A stretch of DNA of 64,000 bases from Chromobotia macracanthus (GCA_036877525.1 JAZGTH010000002.1:2154001-2218000), one strand, 5' to 3'; shown: positions 12,070-25,317, numbered from the stretch's first letter. Notes: a model not told the origin generated them from the letters alone. Made by a program: numbers and translations.

Positions 12070-13825
12070 TGTATATTGTATATGTACTGTATTCTGATAT
12101 TGTTCTCTGTGCATCCGTTGTTATTAGACACTGTGTAGAATGTTTTGCATAGACTTGTCAACAGTTGTTGCAGAAAATACTTAAAACAATTACTACTTAA
12201 AGCAAGACAAACTGTGTTGACTTGTTGCCCCTAACACGTTGGGCTTTGTAGCACATCTTGAGTGTACATTCTGCATGTAGATCGAAAGTAGATCAAATTC
12301 ACTGTTTGTTGTACACTCATAAACGAAAAGAGCTGTATTTCTTCAAATACAAGTTCCAAAGTCCTGTACACATGTACTTCATGCAAAGGTGGTGGTCCAC
12401 TAGCTGACCCAAAATAATTGTTTTGATTGAGGATCTGACAAATAGAAGTTCCCTTAAAAAATATTTATAATGCTGCTTGTGGAAAGTCCTGTTTAATTTT
12501 TTTGTGATAGATTTTTTAATCATTAATTTTCATATGCATATTATTTACATGCATTATTCACATACATCATAATTTTAAATGTATTGGCAAAATTTAAGAA
12601 GTATAGCTTGTCACAGTGTAAGACATGTCAACAAAAGTATTTTGCCATCTATCCAAATGCAATAATTAAAGGAAATTAATTATTGGACGTAAATTACTTA
12701 TGGCTTTGCTTTAGAAGATATTTATTAATCCACCATAGATGTATGGATTATTTTTAAGATGGATGGATGCTCTTTTGGAGCTTTAAATGTTTTGAACACT
12801 ATTGAATGTCATTACAAAGCAGGAAAGAGACAATATATTATTCAATAATAAATATTATGTTAATAGGATAGCTTGACGTTTAGTAAATTATGGGATAATA
12901 TTCATTTTGGGTGAACATTTCCGTTAATGTTATTGGTGGCATCATACTGTATAATCAACACTGGTCTAAAACTATCATGTATAAACAACATGTTTTATTT
13001 TGTGAGAAGTTGGGGGAGTTTAAGCATGTAGTTTGTTTTCAGAATGCAGAATTTTGTTCTTCATTATGGTTAATGTTTTTTTGTACTGATATTAATATGT
13101 TAACCCATGTTATTTTCGCATTCTCTGTTAAAAAAATAATATAAAAATGATATATGATTTCTTGGTTTTGAGAAGTCATTGAAAAGACAGCAGCGAAAAT
13201 GGCAGTTTTTTATGGATTATTAATCAAAGGAAAGATGTAGGAAAGTACACCAAAATCATATCCTTACTTTAGCAACCAGAACAATTATGTTAGTGTTCCA
13301 GTGTTCCTTAAGATCTACATGTAAAAATATAAAAGCTAATACATGCTTTTTTATTAAAATAGGAGTACATGAGCACCTCCTTTCTGTTAAGGGGGATTTC
13401 CATATTTTTAAGCCCAGTGCTCTTGTAACACATCTGTGGAGTGGAATTCCCCTTGCATGCATCTGTTAAGATATATTTCATGTTGTTTCATTATTACTGT
13501 TGTAGTGACGTGAAGGGCACTGCACTGTTTGCATGTATCCTAGAATTAATATGCCAGATGACTGTTTTGTTCTTGGGATTTTATTGTTAGAAATGCCAAA
13601 AAATGAAGCAACTCTTTAGTCACTTCCTGACTAAGGTCAACTTCCATCATAATGGTACTCAAAGGATGATCACTCCTGCATGTGACTGTGTCAGGAATAG
13701 GGTGAATCTGAAGAGATCTTATCTTGAATTCCATCTGACATGCATGTTAAGATTCTTACAATGCAAAGGTCATAGATTTGAATCCCAGGTGTTATGACTC
13801 TATATATGACTATATTTGTGAATCT
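12070..13825. other. Intergenic, non-coding
   Basis: AT-rich sequence between the minus-strand BMP1/tolloid-like start and the next repeat. Open frames here are short and lack splice or domain context. A 'GGTCATAGATTTGAATCCCAG' block near 13770 resembles a SINE B box but has no A box. Confidence 0.4.
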
Positions 13826-13976
13826 CATGTGTTCATGCCATTCTAATTGGCCAACGGCAGGGCTTGATACACATCAGGTGTACCTTCAAGTATATTAAGG
13901 CTCCTGCAGAGCATGTGATTAGATTTTTTTTTGTCCTCAGGAGCCGTTTGTTTTTTGTTCTCGTGTCGAAGCACCA

Positions 13977-14216
13977 ATGGACCCAGCTGCAAAGGATCTC
14001 AGAAAGTGTATGTCTCTGTGTCAGAGATTTCTGACACAGCTAAAGAAGCTCCACTCTCATCTGGCTGCCTGTCTGAGTGACTCTCCTTGCGGGGTTCGCA
14101 GCAGGCTTTGTCGAAGGGGCCCTGCCCTGTTGAAGGGGGGCGCAATCCAAAATGTTGTCACAATGTTTGCTGCCATGACTCTCATTTCATCACTGTTAAA
14201 GCTGCAGCATGTATGA
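13977..14216 (+). pseudogene. ORF1-like fragment of the second inverted-end element
   Basis: A 79-codon open frame begins with MDPAAKDLRKC directly after the left inverted repeat. It is short and not followed by a matching continuation in any frame, so I read it as the remnant of an ORF1 N-terminus rather than a host gene. Confidence 0.35.
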
Positions 14217-15614
14217 GACGAAAGAAAGTTTGACCAGCTCAGTGTGACTGCACACACACACACACAGCCTGCCTTGTTATAATGCAAAACAGAAAAAAAC
14301 GACTCTTATTAAACCTCTGTGATTCCTAAAGTATTAGTACTAATTAAATGTGAAATAGTACCATTTTAATAGCAGGGTATTGCGATGTTTTCTAGTATTG
14401 GTATATCATGCAACAATACCGCCAGAGAAAGCTTTCATCAGCATCCTCTGATCTGTCGGATATCATCCTGCTGTCAGCAAGCCAAGACACGCAGGATGTA
14501 GCTGGGGAGCAAGATTGTGGGTGAGCATCCCCAACTTGCCTGCCCCGCATATGAGGAGCTGTTGCAGAGCATGTCTTGCGTGCATGAGAAGCCAGCATGA
14601 TTCTAGCTGGTCATGGCTGCGAAGCTCCCATGAGTCTGCTCTTTCAGGGTGGAGATGGAGAGACCTTAGAAGAAGCTGTATTTCTTCTTGTGGTGACAGC
14701 TGGTTATCTGGTTATGCTGTCACTAGACTGAGACACCAGGGTTCGAGCCCCACCTAGAACACTTCTAGTACAGCCCATCCCAGGTCCAAATAGATCAGTG
14801 AAAGACCATGTTTTTTGTTTCAACTCCCCTCAAGAATTGCTTTGGTGTCTGTTTTATATCCATCCTATATCCATCCTTGTTGCGTTATTAGAGTTTCCTG
14901 GATCCTCTTGAGATCACAGGAGGAACCATTTCTGCAATTCCTTTACTCTCCTTGAGGAACAGTGTGTTTTTCAGCCTCCCCTCGATGAGAGCTTCACCTT
15001 CTTGAGGCAAGCGGTGGCAGCCGGCTTTTTCACTAGCAGTTTCCTCACCATGGAAGATCTTCTGTTCTGCCTTTTGAGCTGCTGTAGCTAGCTGTTAGCT
15101 GCCCTTGGATTTCTGCCTCACTACAGAGGGTCCTCCATTCCCTGTGGAGCTTGGTAGAGAGGAAAGTGGTTGTGAGTGATGGCAGCTAGTCTTTACTAGC
15201 TCACCTTGAAATGCTAGTCCTCTGGGGTATAAATAGAGTAACACCCTCACTATTAAGGCTCCTCTGGGAAAACCAGACATAGTTCTGGGTTGTTGGGGAC
15301 AACCATTCTCTAGCTACCTTCAGATTTCTGATCCTCTGATCGCTATGGTAGGTCATCTGCCCTCTCTCGGCTAGAGTAGTACTCTGCTCCCCCTAGAGCA
15401 CCAATGGCATGCTTGAATGTTCTTGATAGACCCCTGTTCAAATCCCATGTCAAACATGCTTCTCCCTGAGCTTGGTCAAACAATGATGTTAAAGTGGCTA
15501 GAGCCATCTATCTACTAGCGCCCCTCAAATGTGAGTCTTTGGATTTGAATATGTTCGGCACCCTCACTATAGAGGGTCCCCCTCTTTATTGGTGGCACAC
15601 TGTTGGTGGCAACA

Positions 15615-15994
15615 AGACTACGGGATACAGGACTCAAGGGATGAGAAACAAGAACGAACCGACAAGAGACAGAGAACACGAGGGCTTTAAATAGCACACG
15701 GACAACGAGGAACAGGTGCGCGAAATCAGCGCAAAAGAGACAAGAGAACAAGGGGGTGGGGCCAAGACGCGTGACCGGAGAGCACATGGCGAAAGTAAAC
15801 AAAACAGAGGCCATGTGCTTCCACACAGGACGAAGACCCAGAGCGCGCGTTCAGATCCCGACTCCAAGGAACAAGAACCTAGACAAGAAGGAGTCAGGAT
15901 CTAAATGACACGCTCTGACACAAAACACAGGGCATGTCAGGATCCTGGCAATATAATCTAGAAAGATTCAGGACAGGAAGCCAGGACCCTGACA
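15615..15994 (-). repeat. Solo LTR fragment, same family as the intron-7 LTR element
   Basis: The segment is similar to the LTRs at 47912-48392 and 50196-50811: it shares AACAAGGGG...GAGCACATGGCGAA, GTAAACAAAACAGAGGC and the terminal CCAGGACCCTGACA. It is in the same (minus) orientation and lacks the other terminus, so it is a truncated solo LTR that landed inside the older inverted-end element. Confidence 0.6.
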
Positions 15995-16490
15995 ATTATT
16001 GCCTAGCCTTTATGCAGCTGGCTCAGTGATGCATATTATCGGTGTGCCATCACTAGCCCGGGAGACTGGTGCTCAAGCCCCACATTGAACATTTCCCTGT
16101 GTGTCTAGTGTAAGCATTTGTTAACAAGGCCTTGCATTTAGGCAGTGGCCAGGGAAAGGTCTTTTTGTCACCAGCAGTGCACAAGTAGGGTGTTATTGAG
16201 TTATACCTATGGTGGTTGTGCTTAAGCATGTGGCAGCCGCTCTCCTTGGCCTGACACAGTTGGAATTGCATTCCCTTTATCGTCATATCAGATACAGTAT
16301 TAAGTTTCCTTGAAAGGGAATGTCTCTCGGTTACATATAACCAGCATCTCATTGTCATGCCTCATGGGTGTTTCTTCACGTCTCCTACAGACAAAGAAGT
16401 TAATGACACACTCTACAGGTGCCTTAATATACTCGCAGATTCACCTGATGTGCATCAAGCACTGCCATGGGCCTAATAGAATGGTATGTT

Positions 16491-16750
16491 TACGCTGTGA
16501 AAAAACCTTTGCTCCCTTAAATTTTTAAGTTTAATCAATTTGGCTATGCAAGTCATTTCAACATAAAATTTTAAATCCTGACTGGTATAATTAAAAAAAA
16601 AGTAGGTTAAGCAATTTTTCAACCATTTCTTAAAAGTTACAGGAACTCAAGACCAGTCAAGATTACAAAGAGTAACTTGAAATGACTTGTGCAGCCAAAT
16701 TGATTAAACTTAAAAATTTAAGGCAGCAAAGTTTTTTTACAATGTAGACA
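16491..16750. mobile_element. Palindromic MITE
   Basis: About 65 bp at each end are inverted copies: CCTTAAATTTTTAAGTTTAA and CAATTTGGCTATGCAAGTCA on the left are mirrored at 16672-16746. The two arms could fold into a long hairpin with a loop near 16570-16670. No coding capacity. Confidence 0.65.
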
Positions 16751-18573
16751 TGAGATTCAGACACTGCTGACAACGTAGGTGTTTCCAATGTATGTATGTA
16801 ATATATATATATATATAATTTTTTTTAATATATTTTTTTTTACATTTCTAGGAAAATCATACAATTCTAATATTAGTTTGTAATCTTAGAGTAGTAGGAC
16901 ATTCCTTTCAGAGATTAAAATCTTGGGTCACATTGAAAGGAAAATTTCAAGATGCAAATTGCCCCCTTAAACCATGACTGGGAATACTTTGGAACATTTT
17001 GTCAATTGTGGTGTGCACAACCCTGCAAATAGTCCTAAAAGAAATACACGGGCAGTTCAACCTTTGGATTTAGTATCCATTGAAGAGAAATATTGTACAT
17101 TTTTGTGGACTATCCTGCTTGGAGAGTTAAGATTTCACCCCTGAGCCTTTTAGACATACTGTACAGATATAAGATAATAGCTCCATTATATAATCTTAGT
17201 TTAATTTAGTTCATTAAAGGGACATGATTGAAAACCAGGACATGTGGTTTTAATAGCAGCTTGCCCAAGGGAAAATGTGGATTATACTGAAGACCAAAGA
17301 AGGAGAATATGAATGTTTCTTAAACACACATTCATCTCAACTTCTCAGTTTGACACATAATCATTATGTGTTCATGAGCATCCCAGTCTCATGTCATTTA
17401 GCATGAGACATCATGTGTAATTTATTTAAATGTGTAATTACATTAAATGTGTAATTTCATCAACTTAAATGATGAAACATTGTGCAGCTTGTGAGGCTGT
17501 GTCTATTACTTTTCCAGATAGTTGTATGTATAGATTGATTGTTGCCTGTGTACAACAGAACAGGCTCCCCATAGATTTACATTCAAGGAAGGCAAGCGCC
17601 TTAGAAACCACCCACTAACACTATAAACACTATAGAACTACAAAACACCATAGAAACCACCTCACAACTCCCTTGAAAACATATAAACACCTCTAGCAAT
17701 GCCGATAAAGCCATCTAGAACAGTATGTTCTTCCTTAACACATGCACATATCTGAACCTCTCTTAAAACGTTTTTATAGATTGTGTTGGCAAAATGTCTG
17801 TCATTCTGGGTGAGAGGTTTTCATGCTTTTTGACCTCCACTGGTCTCCCTAATTACACAACAATCAAAGCAATTTTGAATTTAGCTGCTCAAAAACGACA
17901 CTAACATTCTGTAAATAAAAAAGGAAAATATAAAAACTAAAAAGTCAAATTCAAGGCTTCACTCCTAGAATGATCCGTACTTCATGCAGCTCTTGCACGT
18001 GGTAAGGCATATCAGCAGGAGTCCTAAACTGCTTTTATCAGTTCATCTGTCTGGGCCTTTGGTTTCTTGAAAGGAGTGTGAGTGATTTCAGTTTTCCATA
18101 TTACACATTCCAAATAGCTCCTGGCCACTACAAGACAAAAGATAGATAAACAAAAATGAACATGTTGATTTAATACAAAAAAACTGTTTAATACAAAAAA
18201 ACAGTTGATTCCATAGTTTTCACCAGCTGGTCAAAACGTCTTGCTGAGATAGGGCCTTTAATGATTTTTATCTATTTAATGCTTAACATTACAATATGAT
18301 GTCACAACTCAAATGGGAACAATCAGCATTAAGAATAATGGTACATACAAAAAAGAAACTCAGATATGTGTAAACATTGTGGTTATTAGGGTTTTGGGTA
18401 AAAACGTCATGAAATGTCATTAAAATAATGTCGTATCTCAATATTTCAAAGGTACTGAAGCAGATTTTCCTTAAGGCAAAATAAGTATGAGTTTTTCTTT
18501 TTGATTTTGGGGTGATATTTACAAATAATTCACCCATTCAGTACAAATTTATATATGCATGTGATATTGTTTT
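16751..18573. other. Intergenic, non-coding
   Basis: AT-rich sequence with a short (AT)n near 16800. Several short inverted repeats occur near 17340-17480 (ACATAATCATTATGTG, TCTCATGTCATTTAGCATGAGA). No exon recognised. Confidence 0.4.
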
Positions 18574-19281
18574 AAAGGATATGTCCACCCCAAAAATTAA
18601 ATGTTCACCTTTGTCTGGCTCTGTAGAAGGTCACGTTGGACCTTTCCAACAGAAGAACCGCTCCATTTGATTTTATTAGGGAGACAGGGCTGATAAATAA
18701 AATTGAAATGCTGTTCCACACTTTGGAGCTGAAGCTGGTGATAATGCACCTATTACACTGGTTGCCAAAAACCAAGAAGAAGAACTACATGAAGGAGGGC
18801 TGTACAAAAGTTGATGTGTATGCTGAATGATACATATGTATTTGTCAGCTTATTGTTTAAAATGGTCTGTTCATGCGTGTATCCTGGATGTCCAAATTTT
18901 GTAGTCCACCTGCATCCAGCGTGACCTTTCTATCATGATTACATAATGTATGAGTTCGGAGACAAGCATCGCAGAGCCAGACCAAGGTGAACATTTGTAG
19001 TTAAAAAGTATATAAATGTATTTTATTTCCAAAAATGATGCTAAACAAAACCCATATTCATCAGCTAGTCTCTAAAGGAGCCATTGGAAGCTGCGCCGAA
19101 ACTTATTTTAGTCCTTTAAAATGATGAACCTTGTTGTATTGCATTGTATTCCTCAGGTTCCTCAAGAAACATTATTTTTGTTTAGTTTATTTTTGACAAA
19201 AGAAAGACATAAACATCTTGGATGACATGGAGGTGAGTAAATTATCAGAAAATTTTCATTTTGGGTTGGACATATCCTTCA
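18574..19281. mobile_element. Non-autonomous DNA transposon, AAGGATATGTCCA termini
   Basis: The left end AAGGATATGTCCACCCC is mirrored by GGGTTGGACATATCCTT at the right end. The subterminal GGTGAGTAAATTATCAGAAA block beside the right end is a very widespread teleost repeat end. The interior has only a 64-codon frame with no transposase motif. Confidence 0.6.
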
Positions 19282-20740
19282 AATAAACCTTTTCAGCTTA
19301 AAAGCTGTGGTTTCAAACCACAACTGTAAATATAATAAAACAATTATACCATTTAAATGAAATACAAATATTCTTAAATTCGTCAAACCCATTATGTACA
19401 CTAATTGATCCAAAGTAAAAGTGACAAGTGTGTAATTATACTCTTCAGGGTGATTAGCCAAATAATTACACCTCATCTCTCTGCATGGTTAATGAGACGG
19501 TTACCACAGCAACCGCTCTGTTGAGACTTTGCTCGCTAGGAACACTGCATAGCATTGGGGTCTGAGTATACAGCGTTTGACAGAAAAAGGACTCTTTTTT
19601 TGGACTAATCAATGTTAATTGATTAGACTTAATGACTCTAATGGAGCTCCTCCAACTTGTCATGAACACATGAGAGTCAAAGCTAAGGTATTTACAAAGC
19701 CACAAGATTGCACCTGTTATTACTGGCTCTGGTACAAATGAAAAAATACATAAAACAACAGACATCAGTATTTTAGTTTGTGGACTACAGAGCTAAAATT
19801 GTTCCTAAATTAAAACAAACAATTTTGCAAACAAACAGAAAGCGCTTTGCAAATACAAAAGGTGATGAAAAATGCAGATGTGCAACAAACAAATGTATTG
19901 TGTTTAACAACACGCTTGTGAAACTTTCTTGGTGCTATTGTTTAGCTTACATTTACATTACTGTTTGTTTTTGCTGCTTGCAGGTTCATCCAGCCCAAGC
20001 TAGACTTTGACACAGCCCTCATGCTCTCACTCCAAAGAATTTCATTTATTTTTGTGCATCTGATTTGTTTTTTTACATGATGGTATTTAGTGAAGATAAA
20101 TTGCATTTAAAGCCCGTGCATGACCGTGATTCTGACTGAGAAAGAACTGATATTTGTGTGCAATATTTTTTCAGTGTTTATTAAATATAATATATACATA
20201 GCAACATATATATATTTTAATTACTTTTTTATTAATTTAACAGTAGCCACATCATGCTAGAAAAGCTTTTGTATTGACATAAAAAGTCACTGTTTATTGA
20301 GAAAAATAAGTAATAGTGAGCAAAGTAGCAATGTATGAATTTAGGGTTACAAAAAGGATAAACATGTTAATGACAAGAGACCATATAGACGATTGAGTGA
20401 TACAGTTGCCATGAAGATTTTTATGCTTGCACTATAGCACATATTTACCGATGCACCTGTAAGGTCCGCCCACAGGTCCAACGACAGTAGCCAATGGGGC
20501 GGCAGAAGGATTCTTGTGTGTTATTGTCTTTCTTTTACGCAACATAACAGGATTAATTCAAATACATTTTCTTCTATCTATTACCGTTTTGTTTTATCTG
20601 ACTCCAATAATAAAACATTTTTAACCGTAATTTGATGATTCTTAAATTTAGGTGCATGTTTAGACATTCTAGTTTACTTCTTAATTTGTATTATACTGGT
20701 TCATCCAGATACCATTGTCGCTTAGGGAACTCGTGACGGC
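19282..20740. other. Intergenic, non-coding, with one CCAAT/GC-box patch
   Basis: No coding exon seen. Near 20460-20510 a GC-richer patch carries CCGCCC, a CCAAT box and GGGGCGG within 45 bp, which is promoter-like, but no gene start is recognisable on either side. Confidence 0.3.
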
Positions 20741-21530
20741 CGTTTACACGGATCCCATGATCACAAACTCGCCAGTTTTGGTCATTAGACAGAGGTAATT
20801 GTCTATACTGTTTAGAGGGTTGCTCCCATGCTCACTCACTCTAAAAGTACTTGATTTAGTCCCCATAGATCTGTGTACACTTGAATAAAGCAACGTTATC
20901 TATAGTCAGAGGTCATGACCATTACTTCAGATATAAGCCGACCAATACTTTCTCTAATAGTAATTTTGGTATAGTCATGCCATGGTTCCCCATGTACACT
21001 TAACTAGAATAACATTACATTAAACAGAGGTAAGGCTCACCCTATTTAGGTTGGTCGGTCAACATCTTGTACCTAAACGGAAATTCCCTTTTTAGCCTTC
21101 ACAGTCTAAGTACACTTGAACTAATGCCAAATGTTAGGCGGAACTCTAAGATCTAGCTGGTGTGCCCCAATGCTCCACTCAAAGCTAGATCTTAGTCCGT
21201 TACTAACCTGACGCAGATTTATGGTAACAATGGATACAACGTGATCTACTTCAGTCAATAATCTAGAGTAAGTCAGAATGAATAAAAATGTAACAATTTA
21301 TTAACCAGGTAAAGGAACAATAATTCAAAATCTAATTCAGGAAGTAAAACATCAATCAATCAAATACATCATAAATATTTCAGAGATTAGAATATTTACC
21401 TGGCAATGAAAGGACTACACATGGCAATCGTGCGGGAGATCTGTGTACAGATTCCCTGAATTTCCTGCCACCATCCCTTAAATACTCATTCTTTATTATC
21501 AACATTTGGGCATCTCACACTAGGGGTTGC
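20741..21530 (-). repeat. Unclassified LTR-like repeat region
   Basis: A stretch of distinct composition without coding frames. On the minus strand it contains TATTTAAGGG followed about 200 bp later by an AATAAA-type signal (TTAATAAATTG), the arrangement of an LTR. It also contains a perfect 13-bp inverted repeat (CTAAGATCTAGCT at 21146-21158, inverse at 21183-21195). No second copy lies in the window, so the LTR reading is tentative. Confidence 0.3.
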
Positions 21531-22726
21531 AACCTGTGGTGAAAGTTCTTCTTTGATTTCTGCGAGAAGATGCATTTCATTTGCATACAGGAGGTAATTT
21601 GTGTGAGAGACCTGGGTGGAGTTTTTCTCCAGCTGCATACAGATTCTAGCTCAATTTATATATCTTAATTGTGGATTTTCCTACATTAAAAGGAATGAGA
21701 CCCTTTTACCATACGCACTGAGACCTTTAAAATGTTACTAAACATGAATGGTTATGTTCACATCTACAATGGTTGAAATGGATGGTTTTAGGTGAGCTTT
21801 TTGCATCTTTGCTTTGGGATGCGAGAAGGGGGAGAGAAAGAGGGTGAGGGAGCAAGGAAACAGATGTGGACAGTCGTTGATGAGGTGTGATTCATCTGTC
21901 TACACACAGTGTGGCAGTTGTCTTGGATGTGGTGTGAATACTTTGAAGAGGTATTCAGATGTTGAGAAGGTATTCAGGTGTTGATTCTCGTGGGGGTTCA
22001 GTCTTTCTCTCTGGAAATGGTTTTCTCTGGGCTCCGTCATTTCGGCACCAGTCTTACACACCCATGTCACTATGATGTTCTGGTGCTGAGATATAGCTAA
22101 TTCATGTTGGTTGCTGGATTGCTCTAAATGGTCGCTAGGGCATGACTGGACAGTTCCATGGTGACAATTAAAGACTACTTGCCAAAAGAGACCACCCACT
22201 TGTCTCTACAATGTTCTGATGCCTCTCACAATTTTCACAATAGAAATCCATGGATCGGTTGCTAGGGTACTGTAACTGGTTGAGAGGGTGTGGCTATAAA
22301 GTTGTAATGTCACAGTTTGTTGCTGCTTGCTAAGCCAAGTGATATGAGCCCACCCCCAAGTCTTCATGACATTCTGGTGCAGAGTTATGATGTCATGAAA
22401 TTCAGCCCAGTGTGAAATCTATAGAATGGAATTTTTTGTATCCCCAAAAAACATTGTACACCGATTGCTTTCCTTTTCTCAATAAACTGTTCGTTTTGAC
22501 CCCTCATTCATGGTTCTACGACCAATAGTTATGTGTTGAAATTTTGTACAGAAATAGTAGTAGTGGTTTGCACAAGAGTAATTGTGATGCATAGTGAAAC
22601 ACCACTAAATATAAAATTACATAAGGCACAGAATTCATATGAAAGCCTGTGGAGACTGCTGCTGAGTAGAAGTTTATGAACAGATGCACTAATAAATAAT
22701 TTTGATGGAGAGTGGGATGGATGTCT

Positions 22727-22840
22727 CAGACTGAGCTCAATAGTGACTGGCTGGATGGGGTGAGCCAGTGGTCATTTGAAAGCTTAAAACAGGATAAAAC
22801 CATTTTGGAAGAGAAAGTTGCACAGCTGCATTTATGAGGA
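22727..22840 (+). CDS. Candidate short coding segment, function unknown
   Basis: ATG at 22730 opens a 38-codon frame, MSQTELNSDWLDG..., with a charged helical C-terminal part (SLKQDKTILEEKVAQLHL) and a TGA at 22835. The amino-acid mix is more protein-like than neighbouring frames. A possible donor (GGG|GTGAGC) sits after 'LDG'. No family is recognised and it may be chance or an old exon. Confidence 0.2.
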
Positions 22841-23541
22841 AATCTGCATGCTCACATTTGAGAACATCATGTTGAGATCTTATTCAAAGGGATTGTAGAC
22901 TTGTAAAAGACAGTACATCTATTTGTTGCACCTGTGCATTTTCTCTCAAATTGCCTTTTGTATTTGCAAAGTGCTTTGCAAAGTGAGAGTCAAGTTTCCT
23001 TCGCAAAGCAGATTGCATTTGTTTCCAAAATGCTGGGTTTGTTTGTTTTAGTTTTTGCAAAATTTTAGCTCCATAATGGGGTTTTATGACTTAAGCTCAC
23101 GCGCACACATGGTTTTCAGGTGCACTGTTATAAGGCGCAGTCACCTCCGTGTCCGCACAGGGTCACCATGATGGTGGTAGGGGCTTTCAGCCCTGCTGAC
23201 GCACACACATACATGCATAGATTAGGGACATCTTAATCATACCATTTAAACACTTTCACCTGTTTAGTAGAATGCATTTTTTTAAGTTATGAAAGGAATT
23301 AAGAGGTAAATAGCTTTGATATTATATTTTTTTAGCTTTGATATAGGTGAAAGGTGAAGAGCACAACAGAAAAACAGAATGACACCAAAAAGGAAAAGTT
23401 TGCTGTTGGCCATTTAATGAATGTATTTGTGCAAAGAGCAAGCCAAAAGCCTCCAAGGGTCACTACAAGTAACATTTGTATGAAACTGTTCAGTTGACTA
23501 AATCAGCCCTATTCTTCTAGATTATCACCCAGTGTGGCTCT

Positions 23542-23608
23542 TTACTCATCAAGGACGTCAGTGGCGACGAAGATGTACCCATGCTCTGAGTAGAGACATG
23601 GGCCAATC
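23542..23608 (-). CDS. Candidate terminal exon, function unknown
   Basis: On the minus strand, after TACTGCCAG, an open segment encodes IGPCLYSEHGYIFVATDVL-D-E and then TAA. The length, the acceptor and the balanced composition suggest a last coding exon. I do not recognise the protein. It lies on the same strand as the candidates at 24786-24874 and 25669-25777. Confidence 0.2.
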
Positions 23609-24785
23609 CTGGCAGTAACTATAAGTTACAGTCTTATAGTTTTTAATAAATGCAATGCAACATTCTTATTTTTAACTGTAACAAAAGGCTGAAGTATTAA
23701 TTTGGCTGCTGTATTTAAAGCAATAGTTTTCCTAAAAATTAAGTGCTGTTGAGCACTGGTCATTTAAGCTGCAATATGGAACTTACCGCCATGGCTGTTT
23801 GAAACATACAATTGCAAGTTACTTGCGGCATTACTTTCTTCACATGGATAAAACATTTAAATAACTGTAGTAAGAATAAGTTCCGTTATTCTCAGCACAC
23901 ACATGCATAGTATATGGGTCTTCTTTCCATGTACGGGGGTGATTAAAACACACTAAAAATGATGTCAAACTAGGGCTGGGCAATATAGTTATAAAGTTTG
24001 TGGTATAATGTTTTATATAATTTGATATTGATGATAATTGATAACTTTTAATAAACTTTTTTTGAGCTAAAAAGGATGAGCAAAAAAAGACCTGCAATGC
24101 AAGTATTCTAACTGTATTACTGTCAAATGCTTTGGTAATACTTATATAATCTCACAAATATGAACAATTGTATTTTAAACAACAATTACATTTTTGCATG
24201 TAGGGCTATTTCAGGGGCATGAGAAGATGATTTAGGTTGGGGGTGCTGTGTGTGTTGCAGAGGGCAGGATTGATAAAGAAACAATATCGAATCTGATGCT
24301 GATACACTACCACTGTTTACATTCACTTAAGACAAAAGCAACTGTGTTTATGTAAACCTTGTGTTTTTGACATAATTTTGCATGTTTCTAACAGTTTAAG
24401 CAAAATAAGACACGAAAAATAACCTAGTTCTGTACTCACACTGTATGACAGCCTGTGTGTGTGCGCTCATCAGGTGAACATGGTCATACAAAAATCAGAA
24501 TAGTGTGTAAATCACGATCTAGTGACTGTGCATGTCTAAGGGTTGTTCATGCAACAAAACTTAATGTCCATTTACAAATGCTTTTAAGTGCAGCTGAAAT
24601 TACATACCATTATTATAAACTTACCATTGACAATCAGCTAAGGTAAGGAGACAGTTTGGAGCACTGATCTGTTATTTAAAGAAATGGCTAATCAAGCACA
24701 ATCAGATATAAAACATAATGGAACATATGCGCAGTGTGATGGGAGTGATGTGTTTTGGCATCATGATGGGTGACTGGGCTGGCAC

Positions 24786-24874
24786 CTGTGTTGTGGAGGG
24801 CATGCCTGGTGATTTAGTAATGATCTCCTGCAGACTGAGGCTGAGGCCCTGCAGTAGACTGCTGGCTGAGGGGG
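24786..24874 (-). CDS. Candidate internal exon B, function unknown
   Basis: A minus-strand segment after GTGTTTTAG reads APSASSLLQGLSLSLQEIIT in the phase left open by the candidate exon at 25669-25777 (phase 1 to phase 1). A possible donor is ACACAG|GTGCC at 24785; otherwise the frame runs on to a stop near 24702. The family is unknown and it could be a pseudogene. Confidence 0.25.
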
Positions 24875-24987
24875 CTAAACACAAAATTAATTTATTTAAT
24901 TACACAAAGGTAATTCTGCTTGTAGAATGACTACAGTACCTTGACCATTCAGGTGCCAAGATACAGTTTGTGAAACTTAAAACTTTT

Positions 24988-25317
24988 GGTAGCACTTATA
25001 ATAAACCTTACAATAAGGTTCTGTTTGTTTGTTTTTTTCTGTTTGTCATTAATTTACTACCTTAGTTACCATGAGTTAACAATTAACAATACTTTTACAG
25101 CATTAATCTTGGTCAACTTCAAAATTTACTAATACATCAATCAAAAGATTCACTGTTCACATTAGCTATTGCACAAGGAACCAACATGAAAAATTGTATT
25201 AACTAACATTAAAAAAAGCTGTAGAGATAAAGATATGTTGTTAATTGTTAGTCCATATTAGCCAATTAACTAATGTTATGAATGTTAACAAATGAAACCT
25301 TACTGTAAAGTGAAACC
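24988..25317. mobile_element. MITE of the 'ACTTTACAATAAGGTT' type
   Basis: The left end (TTACAATAAGGTTCTGTTTG) and the right end (AACAAATGAAACCTTACTGT) are inverse. The interior is full of TTAACTAATGTTAACA-like words. This composition is characteristic of a repeat family very common in teleosts. No ORF. Confidence 0.6.

Larger units (their letters stand above)
13830..16484 (+). mobile_element. Second retroelement with inverted ends, DIRS-like, disrupted
   Basis: The left end (CCATTCTAATTGGCCAACGG, then CTTGATACACATCAGGTG and GTATATTAAGGC) is mirrored at the right end (16410-16484) with about 75-80% identity by eye. Just inside the left repeat an ORF starts at 13977 with a cysteine/histidine-rich piece ('RKCMSLCQRFLTQLKKLHSH') that recalls the N-terminus of DIRS ORF1 proteins, then decays. 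The middle holds a truncated LTR from another family (15615-15994) and several imperfectly repeated tRNA-like blocks. No RT or recombinase is visible. The DIRS label is less certain than for 6718-8262. Confidence 0.5.
21531..24987. other. Mostly non-coding, with a few unassigned exon-like segments
   Basis: The stretch holds GGTTGCTAGG-type fish repeats around 22100-22330. A hAT-like repeat end (AGGGCTGGGCAATATAG) lies near 23973. Short protein-like segments at 22727-22840, 23542-23608 and 24786-24874 are listed separately. Confidence 0.35.

Noticed and set aside
14700..16090. tRNA genes suggested by B-box-like GGTTCGAGCCCC
   Set aside because: No matching acceptor stem or A box at tRNA spacing; the blocks are repeated inside a retroelement.
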